A DNA stretch of 64,000 bases from Euryhalocaulis caribicus (GTDB lineage: Bacteria > Pseudomonadota > Alphaproteobacteria > Caulobacterales > Maricaulaceae): the NCBI RefSeq assembly GCF_000412185.1, contig NZ_ASJA01000003.1:124001-188000 (forward strand), in the 5' to 3' direction. The position numbers were made by a program, and so were the translations under genes. Of the stretch, positions 33,672 to 44,355 are shown in pieces. How positions within the stretch are numbered: position 1 is the stretch's first letter; each line of letters starts with the position of its first letter. The notes beneath the pieces were generated by a model. It worked only from the letters and a program-made list of their open reading frames with translations. It did not search any database and was not told the DNA's origin.

Positions 33672-34583
33672 ATGCGCGCACTGACCACATTCCTGATTTT
33701 CGCCCTTGTCGCCGTCTCCCTGCCTCAGGACGCCTCGGCCCAGAGCCGCCGCGAACTGGACGAACGCCTTCGCGCGGTCGAAGCCACGATGCGCCAGATG
33801 GAATCCCGCCAGATGTCGGGCGACCCGGCGGCCGTGCGCATGCTGACGCGCGTCGATGATCTGGAGCGGCAAATCCAGAACCTCACCTCCCAGGTCGAGG
33901 AGGTGAAATACGAGAACCGCCAGCTGAAGCGTCAGTATGAGGCGCTGCAGGAGGACATGTTCGCGGTGATGGACCGCGGCGGCGCAGCGGGCGGCGAGGG
34001 CGAGGAAGCCTTCAACGGCAATAACGGCGCGCGCAATTATTCCAGCAATTCCGGCGGTTCGGGCGATCGCGGTCCTGTCAGCCTTGTCGACGACCCGGAC
34101 GCCGATGTCGCCATCGTCAATCCGGACGACCCCAATGCGGAGGCCAAACGCGCCGCCACCCGGCCGCTCGGCTCCAGCGTGATGGATTCGCGCGACATGA
34201 ACGCGGACCCGGACCTTCTCTTCGCCCAGGCCCAGACCCGCCTCAATGAAGGCGATTACGGCGCGGCCCGCGGCGCCTATCAGGATTTCCTGGCCGCCGC
34301 GCCGGACGATCCGCGCCGGGGCGAGGCCTATTTCTGGGTCGGCCGCCTGCAACTGATCGAGGGCGAGTCCGCCATCGCGGCCGAATCCCTGATGCAGGCC
34401 ATGCAGGCCGGCGGTCCGCGCGCGCCGGAAGCCATGGTGCAGCTGGGCGTGGCGCTGGTCGATATGGGCCAGAAGAACGACGCCTGTCAGACGCTGGGCG
34501 CTGTGGCCCAGCAATTCCCGCAAGCCAGCGACTCCGTGCTCCAGGCCGCCAGCCGCGAGCGCAGCCGCGCGGGCTGCAGCTGA
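33672..34583 (+). CDS. cpoB: Cell division coordinator CpoB (YbgF)
   Basis: CpoB works with the Tol complex and coordinates peptidoglycan synthesis with outer-membrane constriction. I choose the ATG at 33672 (303 residues), which begins a signal peptide ending D-A-S-A-Q-S. A coiled coil covers about residues 28-95 (R-R-E-L-D-E-R-L-R-A-V-E-A-T-M and later heptads). After a Gly/Asn/Asp linker, TPR-like repeats form the C-terminal half (A-Q-T-R-L-N-E-G-D-Y-G-A-A-R and G-E-A-Y-F-W-V-G-R-L). It closes the Tol-Pal set and touches tilS directly. Confidence 0.93.
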   Translation: MRALTTFLIFALVAVSLPQDASAQSRRELDERLRAVEATMRQMESRQMSGDPAAVRMLTRVDDLERQIQNLTSQVEEVKYENRQLKRQYEALQEDMFAVMDRGGAAGGEGEEAFNGNNGARNYSSNSGGSGDRGPVSLVDDPDADVAIVNPDDPNAEAKRAATRPLGSSVMDSRDMNADPDLLFAQAQTRLNEGDYGAARGAYQDFLAAAPDDPRRGEAYFWVGRLQLIEGESAIAAESLMQAMQAGGPRAPEAMVQLGVALVDMGQKNDACQTLGAVAQQFPQASDSVLQAASRERSRAGCS

Positions 34584-34654
34584 CCGGGGACGTTCCACTT
34601 TCTGATGATATCGCCGGGCGTCTGACCCGGCTGACCGCCGGCGCGGACCGCGCC

Positions 34655-35991
34655 GTGATTGCGCTGTCCGGCGGCGGCGATTCCATGGCGCTGGCCCGGC
34701 TAGCCAAGCCCTGGGCGGACGCTTCCGGCGTCGCCCTTCGCGCAATTATCATCGATCACGGGCTTGCGCCGCATTCCGCCGATCACGCCGAATTCGCCGC
34801 CACAGCGGCCCGTCACATGGGTCTGGACGCCAAAATCATCGGCTGGCGCGGCGAGAAACCGGAAACCGGCGTGCAGGCCGCCGCCCGGCAGGCGCGCCAC
34901 GCCCTGATCGCGGACGCCGCGCGGGATTTCAAAGCCAGCATCATCCTTACCGGTCACACGCTGGACGATCAGGCCGAAACGGTGTGGATGCGCGCGGCGC
35001 GCGGCGGCCACTGGCGTGCGCTGGCCGGGATGACGCGGCGCGGCCCGCATCCGCTCTGGCCGCAGGGGCGGGAGCTGGAAATCGTCCGGCCGCTTCTGGA
35101 CAGCCGCCGCGACGCCCTGCGCGCCTGCCTGCAGGAGGGCGAGATCAGCTGGATCGAGGATCCGGCCAACGAGAACGCCCGGTTTGAACGCATCCGCATC
35201 CGCGGCGCGCTGGCCCGGCTTGAGACTGCGGGGATCGCTCCCGAACGCCTCGCCTTGCTTGCGGACTCCGCCCGGCGCCTCGCGGACCGGGAGGATGCGG
35301 GCGCCGCCGCCATTCTTACCGAAGCCGAGTTTCGCCCGGAAGGCTGGGCGCGTATCCCGCTTGCGGTTCTTCGTGACGCCCCCGCGCCGCTTGCGGGCCG
35401 CGCGCTGCAGGGTTTGATCGCGGCGGTTTCGGGGCAGGCGCATCCGCCCGCGCGGGACCGCGCTGATCAGGCGGCAGAGGCCCTGACAGGCGGCGAGGCG
35501 GCAAGCCTGACGCTGGGCGGCGCGCTTCTGTGGCTGGACGGCGGCGCGCTTCACGCCACGCGGGATTCCGGTGCGGTTCTGGGCCGTTCGGACAAATCCG
35601 CTCTGCCGCCCTTGCCGCTTACGCTTGATAACCCCGCCGACTGGGACGGACGCTATCAGATCACGGCCCGGGAGGCGGGCCTGACAGCGGCGCCGCTGGG
35701 GCGCAATGCGTCCGCGCTGCCCGCCGCCGCCCGCAATCGCCTGAGCGGCCTGCCGGAACGCGCGCGAGCGACCCTGCCTGTGCTGATGCGGGGCGCGCAT
35801 ATCGCCGCAGCGCCGCTTCTGGACTATAATGCAGGTCTTGCGGGGCTGGATTATCTGGCCCCTGCGCGGCTGGCGCATATGCGGCTTGGCGCAAAAACTG
35901 CGGGTCCGGGTGGCGAAGGGCGTTCCGGCGCCCCACATTCGGACTCTGAAATTCGCGGCGAGCGCCGCTCTTTGAAACCTGGTTTAGGTCC

Positions 35992-35995
<4 letters not shown>
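34655..35995 (+). CDS. tilS: tRNA(Ile)-lysidine synthase TilS
   Basis: TilS adds lysine to C34 of tRNA-Ile(CAU) so that it reads AUA. The PP-loop S-G-G-G-D-S-M-A-L lies at the very N-terminus. [17 protein letters not shown] and W-I-E-D-P[13 protein letters not shown] follow. The first ordinary start, GTG 34655, leaves only four residues before S-G-G, fewer than usual. The same open frame extends upstream with family-like residues (D-D-I-A-G-R-L-T-R-L) to a CTG at 34580, which overlaps the cpoB TGA by four bases and may be the true start (471 residues). The stop overlaps the ftsH ATG (ATGA). Confidence 0.92.
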
Positions 35996-37923
<1,928 letters not shown>

Positions 37924-37989
37924 CGCCGGGAACCTCCGCGCAGAATCACCGTTCGGCTCCCTTGAGGATGATCTCGAGGGAGCCGTTTC

Positions 37990-38862
37990 ATGTCCGGTAT
38001 TGAAAAACTTGAAGGCGGTCCGCCGCGCCAGTCTCAGGATTCGCTTCCGGGCAGGGAGACAGAGCTGGATCCGCCGCCCGATTACGAACCGAAATTCCGC
38101 GGCTCTGACCGCTTGAAAGGCAAGTCGTGCATCATAACCGGGGGCGATAGCGGCATTGGCCGCGCCATTTGCGTCCTGTTCGCCCGCGAAGGCGCCGATG
38201 TCGCCTTTCTCTACAAGGGCGAGGAGGAGGACGAGGACGCGAAAAAAACCGTCGCGTTGATAGAGCGCGAGGGCGGCAAGGCGTTCTGCCGCCGCGGCGA
38301 TGTCGGCGAAGAGAAATTCTGCAAACAGTTTATCGCCGACACGGTCCGGGAATTCGGCGGCCTCAACGTGCTGGTCAATAACGCGGCCGAGCAGCATGTC
38401 GACGAACATCTGGAGGATATCTCCACCGAGCAGTTCGAGCGCACGCTGAAGACCAATGTGATGGGCTATTTCTTTATGACCAAGCACGCTCTCCCGCATC
38501 TGGAGAAGGGCGACGCCATCGTAAACACGGTCTCGATCACGGCATATAAAGGCCAACCCGTATTGGTGGATTACTCCGTCACGCGCGGCGGCATGGTCGC
38601 CTTCACGCGTTCTCTCTGTCAGCAACTGACAGACAAGGGCATCCGGGTGAACGGCGTGGCGCCGGGACCGATCTGGACGCCCCTCAACCCCGCCAGTTTT
38701 GAAGCTGGGCAGGTTGAGGAGTTCGGTGCGGACACACCCATGGGCCGCCCCGGCATGCCCAACGAGGTTGCCCCCTGTCACCTGTTTCTGGCTTGCGCGG
38801 ATTCCAGCTACATGACCGGACAGGTGCTGCATCCCAATGGCGGCACCGTGGTCGGCGGCTAG
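37990..38862 (+). CDS. SDR-family NAD(P)-dependent oxidoreductase (YghA-like)
   Basis: The 290-residue protein has an N-terminal extension with Q-D-S-L-P-G-R-E-x-E-L-D-P-P-P-D-Y, typical of the YghA/YhdF subgroup. The cofactor loop I-I-T-G-G-D-S-G-I-G-R-A is at ~48-59. L-V-N-N-A-A-E-Q-H follows, the catalytic Ser is in N-T-V-S-I-T-A-Y, and the Tyr/Lys position is at D-Y-S-V-T-R. The Lys expected in the Y-x-x-x-K motif reads as Arg (Y-S-V-T-R), which is unusual and may reduce classical SDR activity. Subgroup members are stress-associated aldehyde or alcohol dehydrogenases. A Shine-Dalgarno (gagg) lies upstream. It stands between ftsH and folP. Confidence 0.85.
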   Translation: MSGIEKLEGGPPRQSQDSLPGRETELDPPPDYEPKFRGSDRLKGKSCIITGGDSGIGRAICVLFAREGADVAFLYKGEEEDEDAKKTVALIEREGGKAFCRRGDVGEEKFCKQFIADTVREFGGLNVLVNNAAEQHVDEHLEDISTEQFERTLKTNVMGYFFMTKHALPHLEKGDAIVNTVSITAYKGQPVLVDYSVTRGGMVAFTRSLCQQLTDKGIRVNGVAPGPIWTPLNPASFEAGQVEEFGADTPMGRPGMPNEVAPCHLFLACADSSYMTGQVLHPNGGTVVGG

Positions 38863-38903
38863 GAGTCTTTTCGCGGAAGCGGAAAACGGATAGGGCAAGA
38901 GTC

Positions 38904-39734
38904 ATGGCCGATCTCCTGCCCCCTGAGCGCCCCGCCATCATGGGCATTCTCAACGTCACGCCGGATTCGTTCTCGGATGGCGGGCGATTTGCCGCGCGCG
39001 ACGCCGCCATGCGTCAGGCCATGGCGATGATCGATCAGGGCGCGAACATCATCGATATCGGCGGTGAATCCACCCGTCCCGGCTCCGATCCTGTCAGCGA
39101 GGCCGAGGAACTGGACCGCGTCATTCCTGTTATCGAGGCCCTGCGCGCTGAAAGCGCCACGCCGGTCTCCATCGACACGATGAAGCCGGCCGTCGCCCGC
39201 GCCGCCATCGGCGCCGGAGCGAATATCTGGAATGATGTGACCGCCCTTCGCTTCGCTGACGACAGCCCCGCCACCGCAGCGGAGCTGGGCGTCCCCATCG
39301 TCCTGATGCATATGCGCGGCGACCCCAAGACCATGCAGGCCGATCTCGCGCCCTATGACGACGTCGTGGCCGATGTCGCCGCTTTCCTGACCGGCCGCGC
39401 CGGGGCCGCGGAAGCGGCGGGCGTCAGCCGCGAAAATATCTGGCTGGATCCGGGGATCGGATTCGGAAAATCGCTGGAGGACAATCTCGCTCTCACGCGC
39501 GGCCTGCGCCAGGTCAGCGATCTGGGCTTCCCCGTGCTCTACGGGGCCTCCAGAAAGCGTTTCATCGCCCTGCTGGACCCGGCCGCCGACTCCGTGGCGG
39601 ACCGTCTGGGCGGCTCCGTGGCGGCCGCCATCGCGGCGGCGCAGGGCGGCGCGCGCGTGCTGCGCGTGCATGATGTGGCGGAAACCGCGCAGGCGCTGAA
39701 AGTCTGGCGCGCCATAAAGGACAGGAAAACATGA
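38904..39734 (+). CDS. folP: Dihydropteroate synthase FolP
   Basis: FolP condenses p-aminobenzoate with dihydropterin pyrophosphate in folate synthesis and is the sulfonamide target. From the ATG at 38904 it has 276 residues. I-M-G-I-L-N-V-T-P-D-S-F-S-D-G-G is the N-terminal signature and I-D-I-G-G-E-S-T-R-P-G-S the second one. S-I-D-T-M-K, N-D-V-T-A-L-R, M-H-M-R-G-D-P, D-P-G-I-G-F-G-K and G-A-S-R-K-R-F-I follow. The last four bases overlap the start of the SMR gene (ATGA). Confidence 0.97.
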   Translation: MADLLPPERPAIMGILNVTPDSFSDGGRFAARDAAMRQAMAMIDQGANIIDIGGESTRPGSDPVSEAEELDRVIPVIEALRAESATPVSIDTMKPAVARAAIGAGANIWNDVTALRFADDSPATAAELGVPIVLMHMRGDPKTMQADLAPYDDVVADVAAFLTGRAGAAEAAGVSRENIWLDPGIGFGKSLEDNLALTRGLRQVSDLGFPVLYGASRKRFIALLDPAADSVADRLGGSVAAAIAAAQGGARVLRVHDVAETAQALKVWRAIKDRKT

Positions 39735-40063
39735 TCGGTCCCTGGGGCTTGCTGGTGATTGCTGGCGCGCTGGAAATCGTCTGGGCGCTGGGTTTCAAAT
39801 ATCTCTGGGGCCGCGGCCTGCCGTGGAAGGCGCTGTGCATCGGCGCGCTGGTTCTCTCCATGGTCCTGCTGATCCGCGCCTTGCAGGCTTTGCCCGCCGG
39901 AACCGCCTACGCCGTCTGGACCGGCATCGGCGCGGTTGGCGTGGCCGTGCTCGGCATCCTGTTCTTCAAGGAGCCGGCGACCTGGCCGCGCATCTTCTTT
40001 ATCGCGCTGATCCTCGCCGGGATTGTGGGTCTGAAACTGGCCACCGCGCCGCAGGGCGCCTGA
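39731..40063 (+). CDS. SMR-family exporter, Gdx/SugE guanidinium type
   Basis: The 110-residue protein has four membrane helices. The functional Glu lies in the first (A-G-A-L-E-I-V-W-A-L-G-F-K-Y). The run L-P-A-G-T-A-Y-A-V-W-T-G-I-G-A-V-G follows the SugE/Gdx subgroup rather than multidrug EmrE. Gdx proteins export guanidinium in exchange for protons, and many are controlled by guanidine riboswitches. Here the ATG overlaps the folP stop, so there is no room for a riboswitch and the gene must be co-transcribed with folP. The extra residues at the C-terminus are not informative. Confidence 0.88.
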   Translation: MIGPWGLLVIAGALEIVWALGFKYLWGRGLPWKALCIGALVLSMVLLIRALQALPAGTAYAVWTGIGAVGVAVLGILFFKEPATWPRIFFIALILAGIVGLKLATAPQGA

Positions 40064-40176
40064 GCGCGCGAAAAACACAGCGTCACTTCATTGTCACAGT
40101 TTGCGCGGCCCCGGGCCTTTGCTATTGAGCGCGGCGAAACCCCCGACGCCGATCCCATGACGGAGAGCCCCGCCCC

Positions 40177-41109
40177 ATGAAGCTGATGTGCGGCAACGCC
40201 AATCCCGAACTCGCCTCCGCCATCGCGGATTATCTGGACGTCCCGCTGACCAATGCGCAGGTCAAGACGTTCGCCGACGGCGAGATTTTCGTCACCATCG
40301 ACGAAAATGTCCGCGGCGAGGACGTGTTCATGGTCCAGTCGACCTCGGCCCCGGCAAACAATCACCTGATGGAGCTGCTGATCAGCATTGATGCGCTGAC
40401 CCGCGCCTCGGCCAAGCGCATCACCGCGGTGATCCCTTATTTCGGCTATGCGCGTCAGGACCGGAAGACCGGCGGCCGCACCCCGATCTCCGCCAAGCTG
40501 GTCGCCAATCTGATAGAGGCCGCCGGCGCGGACCGCGTGCTGACCATGGATCTCCACGCCGGCCAGATTCAGGGCTTCTTCGACATCCCGACCGACAACC
40601 TCTTCGCCACCCCGGTGATGGAGGACGATATCCGCAAGAAATACGATATCGAGAACATGATGATCGTCTCGCCGGACGTTGGCGGCGTGGTCCGCGCGCG
40701 CCAGCTGGCCGCCCGCATCGGCGCCGATATCGCCATCGTCGACAAGCGCCGTCCCAAGGCCGGCGAGTCCGAGGTAATGAACATCATCGGCGACGTTTCG
40801 GGCCGCCGCTGCATCCTGTTCGACGACATGGTGGATTCCGGCGGCACGCTGGTGAACGCCGCCGCCGCCCTGAAGGAACAGGGCGCGGTGGAGGTCAGCG
40901 CCTATGCCTCGCACGGCGTGCTGTCCAACAGCGCCTGGAACAAGGTCGCGAATTCGGAGCTGACCGAGCTGGTCGTGACCGACTCCATCCAGATGCCCGA
41001 AGACGGCAAGGCGGCCCGCAATACCCGCCAGGTGACCGTCGCCCCCCTGATCGGCGAGGCCATCCGCCGCATCGCGCACGACGAATCCGTTTCCAAGCTC
41101 TTCGACTAG
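40177..41109 (+). CDS. prs: Ribose-phosphate pyrophosphokinase Prs
   Basis: Prs makes PRPP from ribose-5-phosphate and ATP for nucleotide, histidine and tryptophan synthesis. The 310-residue protein has the start [13 protein letters not shown] and the ATP site [16 protein letters not shown] is the flexible loop, with [10 protein letters not shown] and [11 protein letters not shown]. The PRPP loop is [14 protein letters not shown]. All expected motifs are present. A purine-rich gene start follows the 113-base gap after the SMR gene. Confidence 0.98.
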   Translation: MKLMCGNANPELASAIADYLDVPLTNAQVKTFADGEIFVTIDENVRGEDVFMVQSTSAPANNHLMELLISIDALTRASAKRITAVIPYFGYARQDRKTGGRTPISAKLVANLIEAAGADRVLTMDLHAGQIQGFFDIPTDNLFATPVMEDDIRKKYDIENMMIVSPDVGGVVRARQLAARIGADIAIVDKRRPKAGESEVMNIIGDVSGRRCILFDDMVDSGGTLVNAAAALKEQGAVEVSAYASHGVLSNSAWNKVANSELTELVVTDSIQMPEDGKAARNTRQVTVAPLIGEAIRRIAHDESVSKLFD

Positions 41110-41246
41110 GATTCACGCCCGCCCCGTATCGCAGGGAACGGGAAGGGCCGTTGAGTCGTTTATCCAGGCACAATGAGACAATAGCGCCACGCGGCGGCCC
41201 ACCGGACGGGCGGCGCGCGCGGCTTTTTGAAGCCTGGAGACCCAAA

Positions 41247-42482
41247 ATGAAGACCCAGTCCCTTTTTGCAGCGACCGCCACCATTGCGCTCATGGCGTTT
41301 TCCGCCAATGCGCAGGATGACAGCGCCTTTGCCGCCCTCGATGCGAACGCCGACGGCGAGCTTTCGCTTGAAGAAATTCAAGCCGAATCCAAGGCCGTCA
41401 CGCAAGCCGATTTCGATATCTACGACACCGATTCCAGCGAAGGTCTCTCCCAGACCGAATACGACGCCTGGATGACGGCGAAGACCGAGATGGACGCCGA
41501 CGCTGAAACCGGCCTGGAAATGGAAATGGAAGCGCCGGAAATCGACGCGCCGGAGCCTGACGCCGGCATCGCCGCCGATGTGGGCGCGGACATGACCGCG
41601 GAAACCGATTCCGGCGACATGGACATGGATGTCGAAGCCGATACCGGCGTGGAAGCCGGCCCTGACGCCGAAATGGATATGGGCGCGGAGACGGACATGG
41701 ACGCCATGGCCCAGCCCACCGTCGATGACGAAACCCAGCCGGAAACGGTTGTGGAAAGCGACGCCGAAATCGGCGTTGATCAGGAAGTCACCAACGATGG
41801 CGACGGCGACATGGAAGCGCCGGTCGATCCGCCGGCCGACGCCATGAACACGGACACGGAAGTGACCGACGCCGAGGCCGAAGCCAATACCGAGATGGGG
41901 CTGACCGCCGATGGCGAAACCCCGGAAGCGGCGGCCAACAACACGCCGCAGGCCGATGACGACGCCACGCCTCCGGCCAAGCTGACCTCGCCCGATGATA
42001 CCGCGGGCGGCGATGGCGCCAGCGCCTCCATGTCTGCGGACGCGGACATGCAGGCCAGCGCGCCGATGGCGTCGGATTACGGCACGGAAGACGACCAGGT
42101 CAGCTTGCTGACCAGCTTCACCGCGATGGACGCGGACGGCAATGGTTCGGTGTCCTCGAACGAATGGTCGGACTGGCAGGCGGAAGACACCGCCAGCCGC
42201 ACGCAGGGCTTCACCGCGGTTGACACTGACGGCAGCGGCCGCGTGGTGTTTACCGAGTTCGCCGAAGCCTATGGCTGGACTCCCGTCGCCGTGATGGCGG
42301 TGGAGTCTGATGCGGGCGTTGCGGCCGATGTCGGCGCGGACATGATGGTCGATCCGGAAACGGATGCCGGCGTGGACGGTGAAGCGGGCATCGAAACCGA
42401 CATCGAAATGGATGACGGTCAGGGCGATGACGCCGCCATGGACGATGATGCGATGACCGATGACAATCCGGAACAGCAATAA
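41247..42482 (+). CDS. Secreted acidic EF-hand calcium-binding protein
   Basis: From the ATG at 41247 the protein has 411 residues: a signal peptide (residues 1-23, ending S-A-N-A-Q) and a very acidic mature part rich in Asp, Glu, Met and Ala. EF-hand loops are at 32-43 (D-A-N-A-D-G-E-L-S-L-E-E), 60-71 (degenerate), 295-306 (D-A-D-G-N-G-S-V-S-S-N-E) and 326-337 (D-T-D-G-S-G-R-V-V-F-T-E). They form two pairs separated by about 220 residues of repeats such as A-A-D-V-G-A-D-M and E-x-D-x-G-x-x-x-x. The phrase A-G-I/V-A-A-D-V-G-A-D-M occurs before and after the second EF pair. It may bind calcium in the periplasm or outside the cell. Function unknown. A good terminator follows. Confidence 0.8.
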   Translation: MKTQSLFAATATIALMAFSANAQDDSAFAALDANADGELSLEEIQAESKAVTQADFDIYDTDSSEGLSQTEYDAWMTAKTEMDADAETGLEMEMEAPEIDAPEPDAGIAADVGADMTAETDSGDMDMDVEADTGVEAGPDAEMDMGAETDMDAMAQPTVDDETQPETVVESDAEIGVDQEVTNDGDGDMEAPVDPPADAMNTDTEVTDAEAEANTEMGLTADGETPEAAANNTPQADDDATPPAKLTSPDDTAGGDGASASMSADADMQASAPMASDYGTEDDQVSLLTSFTAMDADGNGSVSSNEWSDWQAEDTASRTQGFTAVDTDGSGRVVFTEFAEAYGWTPVAVMAVESDAGVAADVGADMMVDPETDAGVDGEAGIETDIEMDDGQGDDAAMDDDAMTDDNPEQQ

Positions 42483-42510
42483 AAGCCTTTTCCGGATAGA
42501 ATAACCGCAT

Positions 42511-42548
42511 AAAAAGGCCGGCCCGCAGGGGCCGGCCTTTGCTTTGTC
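42511..42548 (+). terminator. Strong intrinsic terminator after the EF-hand gene
   Basis: AAAGGCCGGCCC (42513-42524) and GGGCCGGCCTTT (42529-42540) form a perfect 12-bp stem with a GCAG loop, followed by GCTTTGTC. The A-rich flank on the left means it can work in both directions. Confidence 0.85.
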
Positions 42549-42627
42549 ATCACGGTGTAATTACAACGACGGATGAATGGGGGCTTCAGCGTTCAATCAG
42601 CCTCGGACTGGTAAGCTCTGAAGCAAG

Positions 42628-42798
42628 ATGACCAGACTTATGAAAACAAGACAGGCGCGTTTTCTGATCGCCGTCAGCCTTTTGATCGCGGCGGTGTCCG
42701 CCGTGGCGGTTTACAGCCACGCGGAAGAGCTGGAGAGCGCGGCCAGTGATAACGGCATCGTGCTCTGGCTGGGCGATCCGGACATGCGCCGCGACTAG
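42628..42798 (+). CDS. Small membrane or secreted peptide, 56 residues
   Basis: An ATG at 42628 (or 42640, fifth codon) opens a frame ending at the TAG at 42796-42798. The product has a basic N-terminus (T-R-L-M-K-T-R-Q-A-R). One hydrophobic helix of ~18 residues follows (F-L-I-A-V-S-L-L-I-A-A-V-S-A-V-A-V-Y). The tail of about 27 residues contains H-A-E-E-L-E-S-A and ends D-P-D-M-R-R-D. This is a bitopic or signal-anchor pattern. A strong terminator lies upstream, so it needs its own promoter. The Shine-Dalgarno is weak. No family is recognised. The codon pattern is typical of the surrounding genes. Confidence 0.5.
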   Translation: MTRLMKTRQARFLIAVSLLIAAVSAVAVYSHAEELESAASDNGIVLWLGDPDMRRD

Positions 42799-42861
42799 CC
42801 GCAGTGCATGGCTTGCGCCCGGCGCGCTTATCCCATAAAAGCGCCGCCTTAAATTCAATGC

Positions 42862-42887
42862 CGCGGAACGGCAGTGGCGGTTCCGCG
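42862..42887. repeat. Inverted repeat in the leader of rplY
   Basis: CGCGGAAC (42862-42869) is the exact complement of GTTCCGCG (42880-42887), with a 10-base loop. It lies 57 bases before the L25 start codon, downstream of the small membrane peptide. There is no T-tract, so a leader structure is more likely than a terminator. Confidence 0.4.
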
Positions 42888-42943
42888 AGGCGCCGGCCCG
42901 CAACGGGGCGGCGGATACGTTTTTAGGTGAAGGCGGCAAAGCA

Positions 42944-43633
42944 ATGAGCGATATCGTTCTCAAGGTCGATGTGCGTGAATCCAAAGGCACGGGCGGCGCC
43001 CGCGCTGCACGGCGCGAAGGTCTGGTCCCGGGCGTGATCTATGGCGGCGAGCGTGGCTCGGTCGCGATCGCCTTCAAGGAAAACGAACTGGTCAAGGCCA
43101 TCAAGCAAGGCAACCTGCTGGCCCACATGATCGAGATCGAATATGACGGCGAGCGTCAGCCCGTCATCACCCGCGACATCCAGTTCCATCCGGTCACCGA
43201 CAAGGCGCTGCACATTGACGTGCTGCGGGTCGAGGAAAACACCCGGATCGACGTCGAGATCCCGGTCCACTTCATCAATGAAGAAGCCTCTCCGGGCCTT
43301 AAGCGCGGCGGCGTCCTGAACGTTGTCCGCCACATGGTCGAGGTGAACACCCCGGCCGGCTCCATTCCGGAAGAGCTGATCGCCGACCTGACCGGCCTGG
43401 ACATCAACGACGCCGTGCACATCTCCTCTATCCCGATGCCGTCCGGCGTCCGCCCGACGATCACCGACCGTGACTTCACCGTCGCCACCATCGGCGCGAA
43501 GATGAAGAAGGAAGAAGAGATCGTTGAAGAGGAAGTCGCCGCCGACGAGGTGCCGACGACCGAGCAGGAAGAGGATATCGACACCTCTGACAGCGAAGCT
43601 GGCGATATCGAACCCGAGAAGGAAGAAGGCTAG
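42944..43633 (+). CDS. rplY: 50S ribosomal protein L25 (Ctc form)
   Basis: L25/Ctc binds 5S rRNA in the large subunit. The 229-residue protein has the N-terminal L25 domain (V-R-E-S-K-G-T-G-G-A-R-A-A-R-R-E-G-L-V-P-G-V-I-Y-G-G). The C-terminal TL5/Ctc beta domain follows (F-I-N-E-E-A-S-P-G-L-K-R-G-G-V-L-N and V-E-V-N-T-P-A-G-S-I-P). The last ~45 residues are a strongly acidic tail (many Glu and Asp), common in alphaproteobacterial Ctc. It precedes pth, as in many bacteria. A ggcaaag sequence lies before the ATG. Confidence 0.97.
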   Translation: MSDIVLKVDVRESKGTGGARAARREGLVPGVIYGGERGSVAIAFKENELVKAIKQGNLLAHMIEIEYDGERQPVITRDIQFHPVTDKALHIDVLRVEENTRIDVEIPVHFINEEASPGLKRGGVLNVVRHMVEVNTPAGSIPEELIADLTGLDINDAVHISSIPMPSGVRPTITDRDFTVATIGAKMKKEEEIVEEEVAADEVPTTEQEEDIDTSDSEAGDIEPEKEEG

Positions 43634-43677
43634 TCCGCTTTTTCAGGCGGACGCATCCGAAAGCCTTCCGGAGCGTC

Positions 43678-44283
43678 ATGCAGATATGGGCCGGGCTCGG
43701 CAATCCGGGTCCGAAATACGCCGGACATCGTCATAATATCGGTTTCATGGCCGTGGACGCGATTGCCGCGCGCCACGGCTTTGGCCCATGGCGCGCCCGC
43801 TTTCAGGCGGAAAGCGCCGAGGGCGTGATCGATGGCGAGAAGATCCTGCTTCTCAAGCCCCAGACCTACATGAATGAAAGCGGCCGTTCGATTGCCGAGG
43901 CGATGCGCTTTTTCAAGCTCGCCCCCGAGGACATCGCCGTTTTTTACGATGAAATCGACCTGGCTCCGGGCCGCTTCCGCATGAAAACGGGCGGCGGGGC
44001 GGCCGGGCATAACGGCATCCGCTCCATGATCAGCCACGCCGGCGCCGATTTCCGCCGCGCCCGCATGGGCGTTGGCCATCCCGGCCACAAGGACATGGTC
44101 CATTCCTATGTGCTGCATGATTTCGGCAAGGCCGAACAGCGGGACTGGCTGACCCCGCTCCTGGACGCCTGCGCGGACGCCGCGCCCTATCTCGCCTCGC
44201 GCGATGAGGAGCGTTTCCAGACGGAGGTAATGCGTCTGGCGCCCGCCCCGAAAGCCGATCCCCGCAAGGCGGCTGACAGCTGA
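43678..44283 (+). CDS. pth: Peptidyl-tRNA hydrolase Pth
   Basis: Pth recycles tRNA from peptidyl-tRNA that drops off ribosomes. The 201-residue protein has G-L-G-N-P-G-P-K-Y-A-G-x-R-H-N-I-G-F at residues 6-23, with the catalytic His and the substrate Asn. L-L-K-P-Q-T-Y-M-N-E-S-G is followed by Y-D-E-I-D-L-A-P-G-R-F-R and G-G-G-A-A-G-H-N-G-I-R-S. It follows rplY by 44 bases and precedes ychF, a conserved translation-related trio. Confidence 0.97.
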   Translation: MQIWAGLGNPGPKYAGHRHNIGFMAVDAIAARHGFGPWRARFQAESAEGVIDGEKILLLKPQTYMNESGRSIAEAMRFFKLAPEDIAVFYDEIDLAPGRFRMKTGGGAAGHNGIRSMISHAGADFRRARMGVGHPGHKDMVHSYVLHDFGKAEQRDWLTPLLDACADAAPYLASRDEERFQTEVMRLAPAPKADPRKAADS

Positions 44284-44355
44284 ACCTTGACGCGCGGCCC
44301 CGCCGGCCGCATCACCTCGCGCTCTAACCCTTTAACGCCAACGGAATTTTCATCG

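Noticed and set aside
40091-40126. TTGTCA ... GCTATT as a prs promoter
   Set aside because: The spacer is 24 bases, too long for a standard sigma-70 promoter.
41160-42479. Long minus-strand frame opposite the EF-hand gene
   Set aside because: The plus-strand product has a signal peptide, EF-hand loops and a following terminator. The minus frame is His/Arg/Gly-rich, as expected from the complement of Asp/Glu codons.
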